Below are positions 10,901 through 19,775 of a stretch of DNA of 64,000 nt, piece after piece. Made by a program: the position numbers and the translations under genes. The DNA comes from Amoebophrya sp. A120 (Eukaryota; Sar; Dinophyceae; Syndiniales; Amoebophryaceae): assembly GCA_905178155.1 (NCBI GenBank), contig CAJINV010000005.1, positions 166,254-230,253 of the forward strand. Direction: 5' to 3'. Numbering within the stretch: position 1 is the first letter of the stretch; each line of letters opens with the position of its first letter. The notes under the pieces are model-generated. The model saw only the letters and a program-made list of their open reading frames with translations. It ran no database searches and was not told the origin of the DNA.

Positions 10901-11958
10901 AATCAAACGTCGCGGCCTCGTCCGTTCTCCCCGAGATCGGCGCGAAGGCAGGGCGGGGGTGGTCCGTCCTCCACGAGGCTGAGGAGCAGGGCCGCTTCGA
11001 GGCGACGTGGAGAAACGAAGGCACGCCGGCGCTGGTAGACACCCTCCGGGAGTCCAGCCTGGTGCTGTATTGTGACGGGTCGGTCAAAGACTTTGCCGGG
11101 TCTTGTGGCGTCTTTCTGCATGGGTTCGGCATCCAGTGTGGGGCGGCGTGGCCCATCGGGCTCCACACGGATTCGTACGAAACCGAACGCATGGCGCTCA
11201 TCGCAGCCTTCCGAGCGGTGGCACGCCACGCGCTGAAAAGCGAGCAGGTGACGATCTGCACGGACAGCCAGTCCAACGTGCGGGCGTTGCTCAATCCGAG
11301 ACTGCGGGACGACCTGGACACCGAGGTCTACACGGCTGCAGCGGACGCGCTGCAAAGCTGTGCCAAGCTGGTCGTCCGATATGTGCCAGGGCACGCCGGC
11401 ATCGCGGGGAACGTGGTCGCCGACCACCTCGCGGGGTACGCCAACCGCAGCGACCTGCAGGAAGAGGGCGAGCCGATCACGCACAAGCAGTTCAAAACGG
11501 AGGCCCGCCGCTACGTGCGGAACGAAGCCCGCCGGAACCTGGCCGAACGGCAACGGGACGAAAAGACAAAGAGCAAAACAGCGCAAACGCTCCAGGAAAC
11601 AGGGGGCTGGGGGCGTGATCTGGTGACCGACGCCGGCGGCCGCGTTGGCCAGACCATGTATTACGCCCTGCGCTTTGGGTTGTTGGCGGCGCAACCGAGT
11701 GGGGAAGACCTCGACTGTGCTCTATGTGGACAGGGGAAGGCGACGACGGCGCACTTCGTGCACGAGTGTCCGATCACGCAGCCCTTCTTCCGCTCCTGGG
11801 ACCTCGGGCACATGGAAGAGTGCCGCGACAAACCGAACCAAGTCGCGAGGGCCCTGGCGGAAGCCAATGCAACCCTTGCACCACTCACCGGCCCCTTCCC
11901 AGCAATCCGGCACCAGTGGTGGTCTGACGCACGCGGCCGCAACGCGGTTGATGAGTGA
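4912..11958 (+). CDS. LINE ORF2 polyprotein: endonuclease, reverse transcriptase, RNase H
   Basis: The frame opens at a GTG at 4885; the first ATG is 4912, giving 2,348 residues. The N-terminal 450 residues are Gln/Pro/Gly rich with a polyQ tract. Two hydrophobic segments follow at about 467-483 and 563-583, which is unusual for this family. A C2H2-like finger (CSHC...HIAKAH) sits near 833-860. The APE-type endonuclease spans about 908-1140, with QWNCQSLN, QET, a WDANH segment and GGDHAAL. The reverse transcriptase spans about 1590-1790, with LRPVALTS, FLDLSSAFE, LRQGVPQGT and the catalytic YVDD at nucleotides 10207-10218. RNase H spans about 2050-2180, with the acidic residues in YCDGS, ETERMAL, CTDSQSN and ADHLAGY. 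A CCHC motif (CALCG...HFVHEC) is near 2270-2288. The protein nicks target DNA and primes cDNA synthesis there. No stop or frameshift was seen. Confidence 0.93.
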   Translation: MFGTGGNPEGQFRYQQWPTGPQQRTNNVVQQNPPQQGWAQQNTLQQTNHVQPQSVQPPAPNYGGPALGQGATPLPTVNDYLVLHSMQGAAGGGPTGYQTAFPVGQQGGLPRSGDSLGAQSGNFSAPAFGSAFNRQQGGGAHTMLPPAQPAPTQQTSFSFQDVQRLLAAQQQQLQLQPAGAQTGQAVTPATQGVNPAGDATGLLGAMTQHHQDVRHLLGQLQGREIAVPLITRNALTGEQTGTEQLVALSEEMREVRKVLESMAHSQNAAAHQQPPKPVTEAEASGSTGKQQQQLLQQLQQQLQMQQQQQLQQQQQTHQQQQTHQQQQLQQQQQQPHHQHSDQIISTPTATPPTQSTYNAIPPGGGIVIPQRPLPVGAPAEAALPRTGEVRAGTQQSRATERGAREEAAYTRPGAQGPAPNAGGTGTIGVHQQGACYPHQEMDLVTVLTLILEEQFRRVFRALQNHGLLALVVVAVGIAVQINSHYMANPGASMMIGGHAGAELEEETVVSGQIPGHLYLDREGEYGSPALRRVFPDLRTGPEPSAAAFHHGRWHPDPSVLSPLGAVAIVVCTGTALGVVYVVADACRRACSNRTPPPGWGADVAATPIQHACPQAHANTPASHQELVTQRDLLPGHSSRQVGGAITQIQQAPPALPAHDETAAANHQDGNTAAAREPALPRVRQEQEVQPEQTPPGLGRAAGTQAASGPAQGEALQHISNSGTRAMLAAAHPTAEQQRLLRQPPGLEGSDASGVAAPVLQAEQLNRVQGGGSSSSNTGRASVGLDGDEDPEEAARAVEGVVSVQDLPHYQNTEFCVVVGLGDTLKQAAATRRYYCSHCTYSRGYAGRVQGFSEHIAKAHKKCTTFLLPECSRGKEVKYYTRHVVGPAKGAAKSEEEQYGVKHPVVQGAVRVAQWNCQSLNQSDEAAASVKGAALRQLLEEHEVDLCHLQETWRGEEFLREFLQRHVPGWEVLEVCESEGSGGGAASIVREGRVGVVKSDPDFRIVAEGGKNVASTCATLFNLDTGKEWGVSANVYTPPGIPALPAINMPPGKEIAISWDANHTQEPRATQVKTWATAQALEFYTTPLPTRPASKTSPDVVLLTGGLLARAAELQPQGPAVCLVGGDHAALVFDLVEPRADQRPGKQNFTASNTAKDDAGGGGAGRGRATGSGQKADQGLRGTQDAGSETQGAGGGGGKVNLTGRQKKVLRKEKFERLRAQRANKHSADAQSSTGEKRLPVLPGLGLLVAAVSGLAPVVPSFGGPTPVPTPSTETPSAPAPGAVATLPTDPTAAPWSPDFWQEPLPTTTRRTRLNFNRADWDLYRADMRTFLRDHPAPLSVEAKFAHIRAAIQAAAHRSIPRSNVTRKRHRQPRWQTGTELDLALKERGECMKRVAFAPPAERLFWRTALRRATARVASAEASRRDDEFGQKLEQAEQTTSGAFRLLRELEGRPPPKQQTTALRYAGKLVFKKLACVLAHFYGSHPVLDPGAERVAWDQYQHTLAEELAPSTALSLELDDVEFALRGQKPGGAPGPDSIHGVLLKNLPQQGKQLLRATFEQGVTEGVTPEVMRLEVCVPVPKPGRAADLPKSLRPVALTSCLGKVWERTVLRRLRLTFQAEGAPLYSKNQYGDTPARSATDHTATLGALASDTLRKNRRRATCFLDLSSAFERVCPPLFLNGLLERRHEFKNPARKQEFLLLTRWICSFVTNRRRVVRFNNETSQAVPLRQGVPQGTCLGPLVWCSFADVLLRELQKKCPRVQVLAYVDDLALTLEYGPGETGEAQKLLQAALDVVADFCSRSNMELSPGKCSYIVFQNEFACDLDALALHHDGERLVYDPYPRFLGVWFDRKLTFCRHFAVISETLTKRMAAVRILSRALGAGSKSVRAFYQLFCESVLTYGLTTYWNGLGAKEAAALNSFQLEGAKEVLGFPKFRQVNRACALMTAGLLSLPELYQVESTALTARAFSRPPGDALREVANTSSVDWLETGLQVIDESNVAASSVLPEIGAKAGRGWSVLHEAEEQGRFEATWRNEGTPALVDTLRESSLVLYCDGSVKDFAGSCGVFLHGFGIQCGAAWPIGLHTDSYETERMALIAAFRAVARHALKSEQVTICTDSQSNVRALLNPRLRDDLDTEVYTAAADALQSCAKLVVRYVPGHAGIAGNVVADHLAGYANRSDLQEEGEPITHKQFKTEARRYVRNEARRNLAERQRDEKTKSKTAQTLQETGGWGRDLVTDAGGRVGQTMYYALRFGLLAAQPSGEDLDCALCGQGKATTAHFVHECPITQPFFRSWDLGHMEECRDKPNQVARALAEANATLAPLTGPFPAIRHQWWSDARGRNAVDE
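5776..5913 (+). repeat. CAG/CAA (polyglutamine) tract in LINE ORF2
   Basis: This is a nearly pure run of CAG and CAA codons with scattered CTG (Leu) and ACGCAC (Thr-His) interruptions. Repeated CAGCAGCAAACGCACCAGCA-type blocks suggest internal slippage or duplication. It lies in the low-complexity N-terminal region of the ORF2 protein. Confidence 0.85.
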
Positions 11959-12418
11959 CGCTCTGCAAAAGACTCCAGACTAGTTGAAAAATTTTTCTCT
12001 CATAAACGCCTTCTTTTTCTCAAAGTCTCTGAACTTGACTTTACACACTTAGCAGAAAGCTTCGACTTCGCATTTAAATTTTTATAGTGATCAAAAGGTT
12101 AAAAAGCGACCAAAGTGTCGCGATCTCCCTAAGCACGGCAGGACTGGCTCAGCCTGCAGTCAGCTGTGCCTTTTTTCAGCGACAGATGGTTATGGGCAGT
12201 AGTATCTTTTTCCAACAGGCCGTTTTTAGTTTTAAAGCAGTTGCACACTAGCACTACCGGTAGCAGTCACTGAGTATTTTTTCAAGCTTCTCTGCGTAGA
12301 GGGATTTTTATTGAAATAGCGCTAAGGAAAAAAGGTGAGTAATCGCGTTTCCACCTTACCGCATTTCTACAAACAAACAAAGTTTTTCTATTTAATTTTC
12401 TTCTATGATCAATGTTTT
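11959..12418. other. Retrotransposon 3' flank and gap before the next gene
   Basis: Sequence becomes AT rich right after the ORF2 stop. It contains short T and A runs but no clear poly(A) tail, tandem tail repeat or coding frame. The true 3' end of the element may lie in here. Confidence 0.4.
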
Positions 12419-14706
12419 TCAATTTCTTTTTTCAACGAAACTGGAGCGCCCGCCTGTTCTCTCTTGTCCCGCCGTCCCACCGTCGTTATTACCAAACTCA
12501 AGTTCCGCACGCGTACTACCTATTTTTGTTTTCTTCTCTTCCAAGCCAGCCCACGTGCTTGCGAGCAGCCTGTGCTGACAATTGTGCGCCAGTATCCCGG
12601 TTGCCAGCACTACGATGCCACAGCCGAGATAAGCCAGCCCTTGCCACAAAATTTGCATCGTCGGCTCGCTGTACCCTTTATCCACCTTCATATTTGCGAA
12701 GTCCGCCAAGTGCATGTTCACCCACAAAGGGCACATGTAGGTGGTGACCCGACGGGCAAAGAGGTCTTTCACGCGCGTGACGCGGGAACCTATAGTTGTC
12801 GCGAACTGCAGAGGAAGAAACTTCTTCTGTAATTTATCACCCTTGTTGTTTTTCGACGCACCCACGTGAGAGCTTTTCACCCGCTTGTCCCGGACTTGAT
12901 CGAAGTTTTTGAGAACGCGCGGATTTGTCACCCTCTCATCGAAGACTAGCTTTTGCAAACTGCTTTTCAGAAAGTCCACCGCCTGGGAGTCGATGTAGCC
13001 CTTAGTACTCGGTGCCAGTCGAGACTCGTCGAAAATAGCGGCGTGGGTTGTCGTGATTCCACTTGCAGCTTCCGCAGCAGTTTCTTCCTGTTCGTCTTCT
13101 TGCATTCGCATTGTTCCTTTCGAAGATATTGTTCCTGCAGGACGACCACAAGAACCGGATTTGTTATACACGACCTCATCCCGAACAACGGTGGTGGTGA
13201 TGCTGCCCAACCCCCCGAACCCCTCGGTATCTTTCTTCCGCCGATGCTCCACGGTACGTTCGTCCAGGTTCTCATTGAAGTGAAACTTGCTCAGCGCCTC
13301 CCCGAGCTTCCGAAAGTTATGTTCCTCCGCTAGGAAAATGTCTTCGTTCGTCGTGTTACGCACCTGGATTTGGTTTTCTTTACTCCGGCGGCTCTGGCTC
13401 GTGAAGAGTTGTGTTGCAAGGGAATAGAAGTTGCTGTTCCATATAGATTTATTTGTATTTGTTGAGATGTCCGATGGTGGTGGTGCTGTCTTCTCAAGCG
13501 ATATGGCATGCTCCTCGCCACCGGCCGAGGAACAAGACGATGTCACTGACGGAGAGCCCCCCGCGGTACTACTAGTAGAAGAACGATGGGACGCGGCCGC
13601 GTCATGATCTTCATCTTGTTTCGGAGTTGTACCAGTCGAAATCCTGCCGCGGGCTGCGACCTTTTCCTTGCTTGATATGATCCTAGTCTCGTCGTTCTTG
13701 GCATGAAGAAAATCATCTTTCCGCCCCCCTGGTCGTGAATCAAGATCAACGCTTGGACTTTGAAGCAGAGCCGCATGAGCACTGCACGCATGATCCCCGA
13801 ATGTAGTACTGCTTTTCGTTGGCGCGACGGAATCAGTACCAGCCTGGCGAGAAACAGGAGCCCCGTGATGGTGTACTTTTTGCCCTGATGCAATAGCTGC
13901 CCGCTCACCTGTATCCCGCGCAAAACAAATATCGCACTCGCATTCATTGCATCAGTGCATCATGACAGATATCGATCTCTAGTACCTTGTCCAGTATGAC
14001 AGACCCGCCCATTTTTACCATCGTTTCTTTTGAAAACACTTGTCATGCAACCAATACTGATACGATATTGGTTTTGCTTTTGCAATGCATAACACGCCGG
14101 ATGATCCTGCTCGACCATATCTTTTTCATCCTTGCCGGCGAAATCGTCGCTGCCCCAGGGTTGGAATTTCTGGTCCAGCAAAGCCACGATGGTCGGGTGG
14201 TCCCGGCTCAGCAGGAGGGCATTCGACTGCCAGTTTACCGCGCGCACATGCAGCCGCACACAGGGAAGGGCTTCGAACCTTTCCTCGGTTGTGTGTAAGT
14301 CTAAGTCTCCGAGCAGCTCGGAGTCCGGGTCAGCATCGTCGTCGTTGTGCAGAGCATTTGTTTTGCCGTTGCTTTCATCTTTTGTTTCTCGTCCTGAAGA
14401 AACCGAATCCATGAATCCACCGCTATTTTCCGCTCGACCTGCCTTCGTCTCCATGTCCTGGCGGCGGTATTTGCTATTATTCGCCTTCTCCTCTGCCCGA
14501 CAGTCTGCCGTCTCTTTGGCCGTCGCCGGCACAATCCGGATCCACTCCAGCTGGCGCATTGCGGTGACGCCGAAAACCCGACGCAGGGCCCGCCACAGGT
14601 AAAAGAAGTAGAAAGCCAATGAGGAGCCTATCCAGGGCGCGAGGGGGAGCAGGCCGGGGATGTTCAGAACGGACAACCCGACACCCGCAACCGTGAACAG
14701 GCCCAC
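12419..14706 (-). CDS. Two-exon membrane protein of unknown function
   Basis: Exon 1 (14706 to about 14093) encodes an N-terminal hydrophobic region (LSVLNIPGLLPLAPWIGSSL, then AFYFFYLWRAL) and a charged domain. Exon 2 (about 13934 to 12419) encodes a long Ser/Thr-rich segment and, near the C-terminus, a second membrane segment (LAYLGCGIVVLATGILAHNC). The coding frame of exon 2 is open from 13934 but has no ATG until far inside, so the N-terminal half of exon 2 is easily mistaken for another frame. Joining GCG TG at 14093 to C GAT at 13934 keeps one frame of 710 codons in total. The first codon of the open frame is GTG with a TGA just upstream, so the real start may be in an unseen upstream exon. 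No family was recognised. The intervening 158-bp intron is introner-like. Confidence 0.6.
13935..14092 (-). mobile_element. Short introner-like intron
   Basis: Minus-strand ends are TTATGCATTGCAAAAGC and an inverted partner containing TGCAATGAATGC. The intron lacks a clean GT...AG pair. Its interior carries the GCATGACAAG motif seen in the other introns of this type. Removing it restores a 710-codon frame. The inverted repeat is short and the TGTCTGGGTCTGGA core is absent, so it may be a decayed member. Confidence 0.5.
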
Positions 14707-15027
14707 ATATCAAAATGAAAAGCGCTCCTACGCCCGAAATATTTCTATTGCAAAAGCTCTAGGGGGAAACATTCGTTCCCCATCTTGCATATACATATTC
14801 CAACAAAACAAACTTTTCTGCCGAATTATAGCAAAAAATTGTGTTGCACAGCCGCAGAGTTTGTCATGTAGCAGATGCGTTCACCGCCTGTCTAAGCTGT
14901 GGATCAGGGAGGCCCGTACCCCTTGTATGAGAGACCACGGCTTTCCATTTGAAAGTTTTACATCAAAGATTTTCTACACTTCTGGGGGTGGGGCTTTTTC
15001 ATTTTAGTACCCCAGTAAAAAACTGCA

Positions 15028-16551
15028 GTGTCGCGACGAGAACCCGGCTTTCGAAAAGTTGCGTTTCATTATTGTGAAGAAAAATTCGCTCTCGCCATAC
15101 TCAAAAGAGGATTTCTAATGCGTGATTTGTGTCCACAAATGCCAGAAGGCAAAGAGACAAACTTGCGGCCACGTTCGCAAGTAATTTGCCATGCTTTTCC
15201 AGGACGCGGCGCAGTTGCTTCCTCTCATATTGAAGACGGAAGGACTTCCGACGCCAGCCAGCACTTCATTCAGCATTTCCTTCCTTCTAGCATGACAAGT
15301 AAATTTGTGATCACAAATGCAAATCATGGATCCTACACAAATATCCGCGTTCGTATGGCGAAAGGGAATCACTTCATTCTGATATTCGTCGGGGTTTGCG
15401 TACACCATAACCCCCTTCTTCGGGATCTGCAGTGCGGGTGCTGTGTTTTTTTCGTACGAGATGACGTCCTTCTTATCAGACAAAGTGTCGGGGAGCCAGT
15501 CATGCTGAATCGCGATCGCTTTTTCAAATAAAACGACCGCGGTGTGCTTTGTGCCGCTGATGTTCCCATCCTCGTACTGTGCGTAGTCGACGCTGTTGCC
15601 CGTACGAAGCCGCCGGACAACGCTGAAGTGACGCGGGTGCTGGTGCAGCCGAAAAAATCTGCTCTCGTGACTTGATGATGATGCTGATCTCGATTTACCA
15701 GATATCGCAGCCAAAAAGCCCTTTTTCCTCCGGCAAATTATATCGAGGCAGTGCCGAACTCCAGCTCTTCCGCCGATAAACGAATTCTCCGTCGCAGCAG
15801 TGGAGTGCAGCAAGCGCGAGCATGCTATCGTAAGGAAAATTCCCCCTGCTCCTAATACTGAAAAGGCATGACTCTGAATATTTGCGCTGCTGTTTCATGG
15901 CCACAAAATCGCTTCGGTTTTGCAAGCGAGCAAACCCAGAGTCGGCCACACTATGTAGGTAATTCATCCAATTTGTACTGGTACTAGGCCTACAGGGCAC
16001 GCGTCTACTATGGTAGGCGCCTACGCCAAAACATTCCTGCCCACAGACGCAATCTGCCTGCAGCTCCTCACTGCAAGACAGAGTTGACGGTGTAGACAAA
16101 TCGCCAACCAGAGATTTCCATTTGAATAAGGGGAGCAGGGATTTTTCATCCTGATACATGCCGTCATGATATCTGTCTTGGACAGTCTAGGAGTCTCGTT
16201 TTCGTTTCTGTTTCGCAGCCAAAAAAAACTACGCAGGGTCGTGGACGATCCGCAAATTGCAAGAGTCATAGCAGGGTCGTGAACAATCTTGGTCAGAATC
16301 ATGATGATAAAACTTCGCAAAAGAACAAATAATCCCTCTCCTCGTCGCATACGTATGCATTTTTCGAAGATGTACATGTCCTTGCTCTCCATGAAGATTC
16401 GTTTCAATCTCTCGAATGTGCGGAGCTGCTGGTCGTCATACATAACTTGAAATGGAAAAAACACATCACATCCTCGTGAGACGAACATACAACACAAACC
16501 AGACGCAACACGTACAAAAAGCAGGAGTTGCACAATATTAGAGGATTTCAT
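15028..16551 (-). CDS. Unresolved multi-exon gene, possible secreted protein
   Basis: Three overlapping minus frames have protein-like composition but do not form one ORF. The first begins at ATG 16551 with a hydrophobic leader (MKSSNIVQLLLFVRVASGLC), then a charged part (DDQQLRTFERLKRIFMESKD). The next runs about 16159-15700. The third runs about 15813-15320 and contains SKSS-type Ser runs and the segment KKGVMVYANPDEYQNEV. Introns must join them, but I could not place the junctions. An 11-bp direct repeat (CACGACCCTGC on the minus strand) occurs twice near 16240-16290 and could mark one. The last exon appears to be interrupted at 15320 by an introner-like repeat. Function unknown. Confidence 0.3.
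15118..15330 (-). mobile_element. Possible introner with palindromic ends
   Basis: The palindromic motif ATTTGTGnnCACAAAT occurs at both ends, at 15124-15139 and 15303-15318. Each is preceded or followed by an ATG/CAT and TTTGC-like sequence. The interior holds AGCATGACAAG, a motif shared with the clear introners of this window. It lies where the coding frame of the adjacent exon breaks off. Confidence 0.4.
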
Positions 16552-16680
16552 CTAACAGCGTTCGAGCGGGTTCTTTCTGATCACCCCTGGGGAGGTGTCG
16601 GGTGCGGGAAATGGTTTGATTTCTACGGGGAGCAATGACGGTGCAGAAGGAGTAGAAGTTTGCATGATTTTGAAAATTTT

Positions 16681-16776
16681 CATTGGGAGATAGTTGTAAA
16701 CACTCTGCTGGTCCAGTTAAACTATTCTCATGGGGAGATCATAGTAGACACTCTGCTGGTCCAGTTTCAACGACGT
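16681..16776 (+). repeat. Two-copy 48-bp tandem repeat
   Basis: CATTGGGAGATAGTTG... at 16681 and CATGGGGAGATCATAG... at 16729 each continue into ACACTCTGCTGGTCCAGTT. The period is 48 bp. It sits in the gene-free stretch 16558-17106 beyond the 3' end of the EF-hand gene; nothing else was recognised there. Confidence 0.75.
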
Positions 16777-17106
16777 AAATGGTCGAAAATTCTTTCCGAG
16801 CAGAGATCATCACAAACATCAGTGGAGGAAAAAAGAAATAAGTATAACAATGGAATATGAGACTCGATAGGTTTGCTCTTTCGAATTTCAACTGAAAACT
16901 GCTTCGACTACTGGTAAAAGATATTTCTAGACTCTAGAGCTGTGCTTCACGATAGTGATGAATCCGAATAATAACTAGCCCAGTTTCGCGGTCCAGCTGC
17001 ACGACCCGGGTTTGTTAGTTCTTCTTCTTTTTCTTGCTATGCGCCAAACCAAACAAAAACACAGTGAAACTGAAACTCCACGACAACCCCAGCAAGCGCT
17101 CGGCCG

Positions 17107-18606
17107 TTAATTCTGTTCCTCGATCGCCGGCACGGTGGTCTCCGCCGGCGCGGCGCCCTCCTCCGCGGCGCCTTTCTTTCCGCCCTTTTTGCCGCCCTTT
17201 TTTCCCCCACCCTGCTTCTCCATGTGGTCGGCGGAAAGCCCAGTGACCAGGCCCTCCTTGTCGAGCGAGGAAAAGATTTTCTGGTACATCTGCGTGGACA
17301 AATTTTTGCGCCACTCGTCCAGTTGCACTGTCTATGAACTGCAAATATGTCTGTCGTGTCTGGAAGATTGCAATACTTGTAATGCTCCGCTAGTAGCAAG
17401 AGCGCGAATTCTGTGATGCATGTTGCACAAAAGCATGGCTTCTTTCTCCGGCGAAGCGGCGCTTTGTCACGCCGAGTGGGGAACAACGCTACGGCCTATC
17501 AAAAATCTGTGATGCGTAAAAACTGTGTGGTGCACGTGCGCTTGTCATCCACGCACTAGCATGACAATGACGCCCTCCCAGACCCAGACATATTTTCAGT
17601 GCATAACTCACCGTCCTGATTGATGTCCAGACCCTGCACGGTCTCCACACACATCTCTTCCGACAGACCCATCGCCGCGTATCCTGAGCAAAAACGTCCC
17701 CAACAGGTTTCTTTTCATGCACATTGACATGCACGGGACCCCTTTCCCTACAGTGCGCATCTCCATGAGAGGCATTCCTAGTCGTGTTCTGCATCATATT
17801 GACTTTTTTGTACTAGAGAAAATGCTCTAAACAAGACGATACGTAGACGGCTTTGTTGAAGAAATCCTCTTTCATGGCTGTCGTTGCTAAGCTGCCCCTG
17901 CAGTGTGTTCATGCGCGACCACATCAGTCCTCCCGACTGGTTGATTTGTGCAACAAAGCTCCTGGGGACGTTTTCGCACAGGATACCGCGAAGGCGGCTT
18001 TCATTTCGTCCATGGACAGGGCGCCGGACTTGTCCGAATCAAACTGCTGAAACACCTTCGCGATGTTGAAAGCCGGCCGAAACGTGGTCACCATGCCTGT
18101 CAGTTTCAGATGTGGACAATGACTTCTGAATGGCTAAAAAGTTATTTGTGTCCTCGTCTAGTAGGTACGTACAGACTACAACAGCTGGGGTACTTATTTG
18201 ATGTCTTCGGATGACGATGACACAGCAATCAACAAATCTATAAATTCGTATTAACAGTTGTACTACCTTCCGCGTCCACCTTCTCGGCCAGCTTCTCCGA
18301 AATTTCCGGCATCATGTTGGCGTTCCATCCCTCGCAGGTGATCACCTTGCCATCACCCATCTCCGTCAGGCAACGGTTGACGTCCAGTTCATTCAGGTCG
18401 ATGGCTTTCAGCGCGCGCTTCAGCTCGTTTTTGTCCAGCTTGCCGTCCTTGTTCGTGTCAAATTGCTCAAACACCTTCGTCAAATCCACCGCTCCGCGGT
18501 GGCCGGCCGGAGCCGCGGCGGGGGCCGGGGCCGGCGCAGCCCCGGCCTCCACACCGGCACTGGTACCGTCACTGGCCTTGGCTGGAACACTGGCACCGCA
18601 ACCCAT
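17107..18606 (-). CDS. EF-hand calcium-binding protein with N-terminal acylation motif
   Basis: Four exons give 246 residues: 18606-18267, 18096-17986, 17674-17607 and 17328-17107. The protein starts MGCGASVP, a classic N-myristoylation plus palmitoylation signal, so membrane anchoring is likely. After an Ala/Pro-rich linker come EF-hand loops DTNKDGKLDKNE (exon 1) and DSDKSGALSMDE (exon 2). A third loop, DINQDGE-VQLDE, is split exactly by intron 3. The C-terminus is Lys/Gly/Ala rich. EF-hands bind Ca2+ through loop positions 1, 3, 5, 7, 9 and 12, and these are mostly conserved, ending in Glu. Intron 1 (18097-18266) is canonical GT-AG. Introns 2 and 3 have inverted-repeat ends and belong to different introner families. 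A phase check supports all three joins: total length is divisible by three and the third loop keeps its 12-residue spacing. Confidence 0.88.
17329..17606 (-). mobile_element. Introner, TGTCTGGGTCTGG family (EF-hand gene intron 3)
   Basis: Minus-strand left end: TTATGCACTGAAAATATGTCTGGGTCTGG. The right end is the inverted version with CCAGAC, AGACATATTTGCAGTTCATA and three further bases before exon 4. Inside, TGTGATGC and (plus strand) GCATGACAA motifs recur. The join GAG|GTG that preserves the EF-hand loop does not use a GT...AG pair. Confidence 0.8.
17675..17985 (-). mobile_element. Introner, TATCCTG...ACGTCCCC family (EF-hand gene intron 2)
   Basis: Terminal inverted repeats of about 23 bp: minus-strand left end TATCCTGTGCGAAAACGTCC at 17985, right end the inverse ending GGATA at 17680. 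A perfect 5-bp duplication, CGCGG, flanks it (17986-17990 and 17675-17679). Removing the element plus one CGCGG copy joins TTC GCG G to CG ATG in frame. Its ends are unrelated to those of intron 3. Confidence 0.88.
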
Positions 18607-19775
18607 TTTTGTAGCTTTTGTTTTGGGGCAATAAATAGATATAACAAATGGAAAAAGAGGGAAGAAAAGCGATGTTGATGCTTTTGTCTAGTCGCCCTTC
18701 GACACAGGGATAGAAGAAGTGGGAAAGATTTGAAAGCGTTGAATTTCACAACGGTAGTACTTTGCCTCGTACGAGAAAGGGTTGCTTCGTCTCTTCAGAG
18801 GCCGCGGCGAGAGTCGTGAGAAACTATGAACTGTGGTTGAGTTGTCTTCAAAAGCGAGGATTCAAATATGCTGATGTCCCACTACTTCATGATTCTACGA
18901 CATTGCGAAATCTTTCATCGCGTAGAGATCATCACAAACGGACGATAACAATGCTGAACGAAAGAGGAAACGCACGAAATAGACAAGCACGACAGCAACG
19001 ATCACGACGTAGTTCTACCGACAAGCAAAAGCTAAACACGACCACACGACAGAGACATCACACAGAAGGAGATTGCTTGCAGAAGCTGAAGCCTCAGGTA
19101 GCAACAACAAGGGCTACCGATTTATTTCATTCTCACAAGACCAAAACGACATCTTGCACACTTCCTTGCAAACAAGCTGATCTGTCATCACACAAGAGCC
19201 CATCGTCGCTGCAAGATGGTCTCAAAGTGTCCCTGATCTGCTCAATCGCTACAGAAAGAGAACAAGAACGGGGGCCGCGAGACAACAACAAAAAACGTCG
19301 CTCTACGGTTCAATACAGATCCGATCTTCTTGTTACGATTTTTCTCAGCCTAGGACGAACAACCTTTTACGAAGGAATATAGCGTACGAGTCATCTTTTG
19401 TCGTTTGAGGACGGCGCAAGATGGTGCCTCAGAGTCACAATAAACTTGATCGCGTTTGTGAGCATCACTTGTCAGTATTACGTTCGTTACCTCGAAGAGC
19501 ACAAAGCGATGCTCATCCATCTTCTCGCGATTTCGCTACAGCCGATTCACTTCAGCTGGTTGCTGATTTTCATTTTTGTTCCGTCTCCTAAGTACAACAT
19601 TAGTCGCAGCTCGGCTCATCTCATCATTGGGAAGTCCATCAACATCTTCGCCACCGCGTCAGTCTGTGGCCGCATTACTTCCTGCACCGTGCCTGGTGGG
19701 ATCTCATTCTGCTCTGTGCGGAATGACACGGAAGCTACCCACAAAACCTTCCGTTTGCCGCTCTCAGAGGTGTGG
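18607..19775. other. Gene-free stretch
   Basis: Between two minus-strand genes. A plus-strand open frame (18762-19382) is Arg/Thr/Ser rich with no domain and looks fortuitous. Nothing else was recognised. Confidence 0.45.

Larger units (their letters stand above)
2990..12000 (+). mobile_element. Full-length-looking non-LTR (LINE) retrotransposon
   Basis: A GC-rich block inside AT-rich flanks carries a repeat-containing leader (2990-3668), an ORF1-like frame (3723-4628) and a long ORF2 (4912-11958). ORF2 has an APE-type endonuclease, a reverse transcriptase with YVDD, an RNase H domain and a C-terminal CCHC motif. There are no LTRs and no integrase. This domain order is that of RNase H-bearing LINEs of the I/Jockey type of superclade; the exact clade is not resolved. 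Both frames are uninterrupted, so the copy may be recently active. The element is on the plus strand while neighbouring host genes are on the minus strand. I could not fix either end or find a target-site duplication. The 3' end is taken as the drop to AT-rich sequence just after the ORF2 stop; no poly(A) tail or simple repeat is obvious there. Confidence 0.88.

Noticed and set aside
13543-13947. Minus ORF with ATG overlapping exon 2 of the membrane gene
   Set aside because: The neighbouring frame without ATG is continuous with the downstream exon and in phase with exon 1, so the ATG frame is a shadow.
15124-15318. CRISPR-like or tRNA-like structure from the repeated palindrome ATTTGTGnnCACAAAT
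   Set aside because: Only two copies, no regular spacing, eukaryotic context; better explained as ends of an introner-like element.
18762-19382. Plus-strand 206-codon open frame between two minus genes
   Set aside because: Arg/Ser/Thr-rich low-complexity composition, no domain, opposite strand to all host genes; looks fortuitous.
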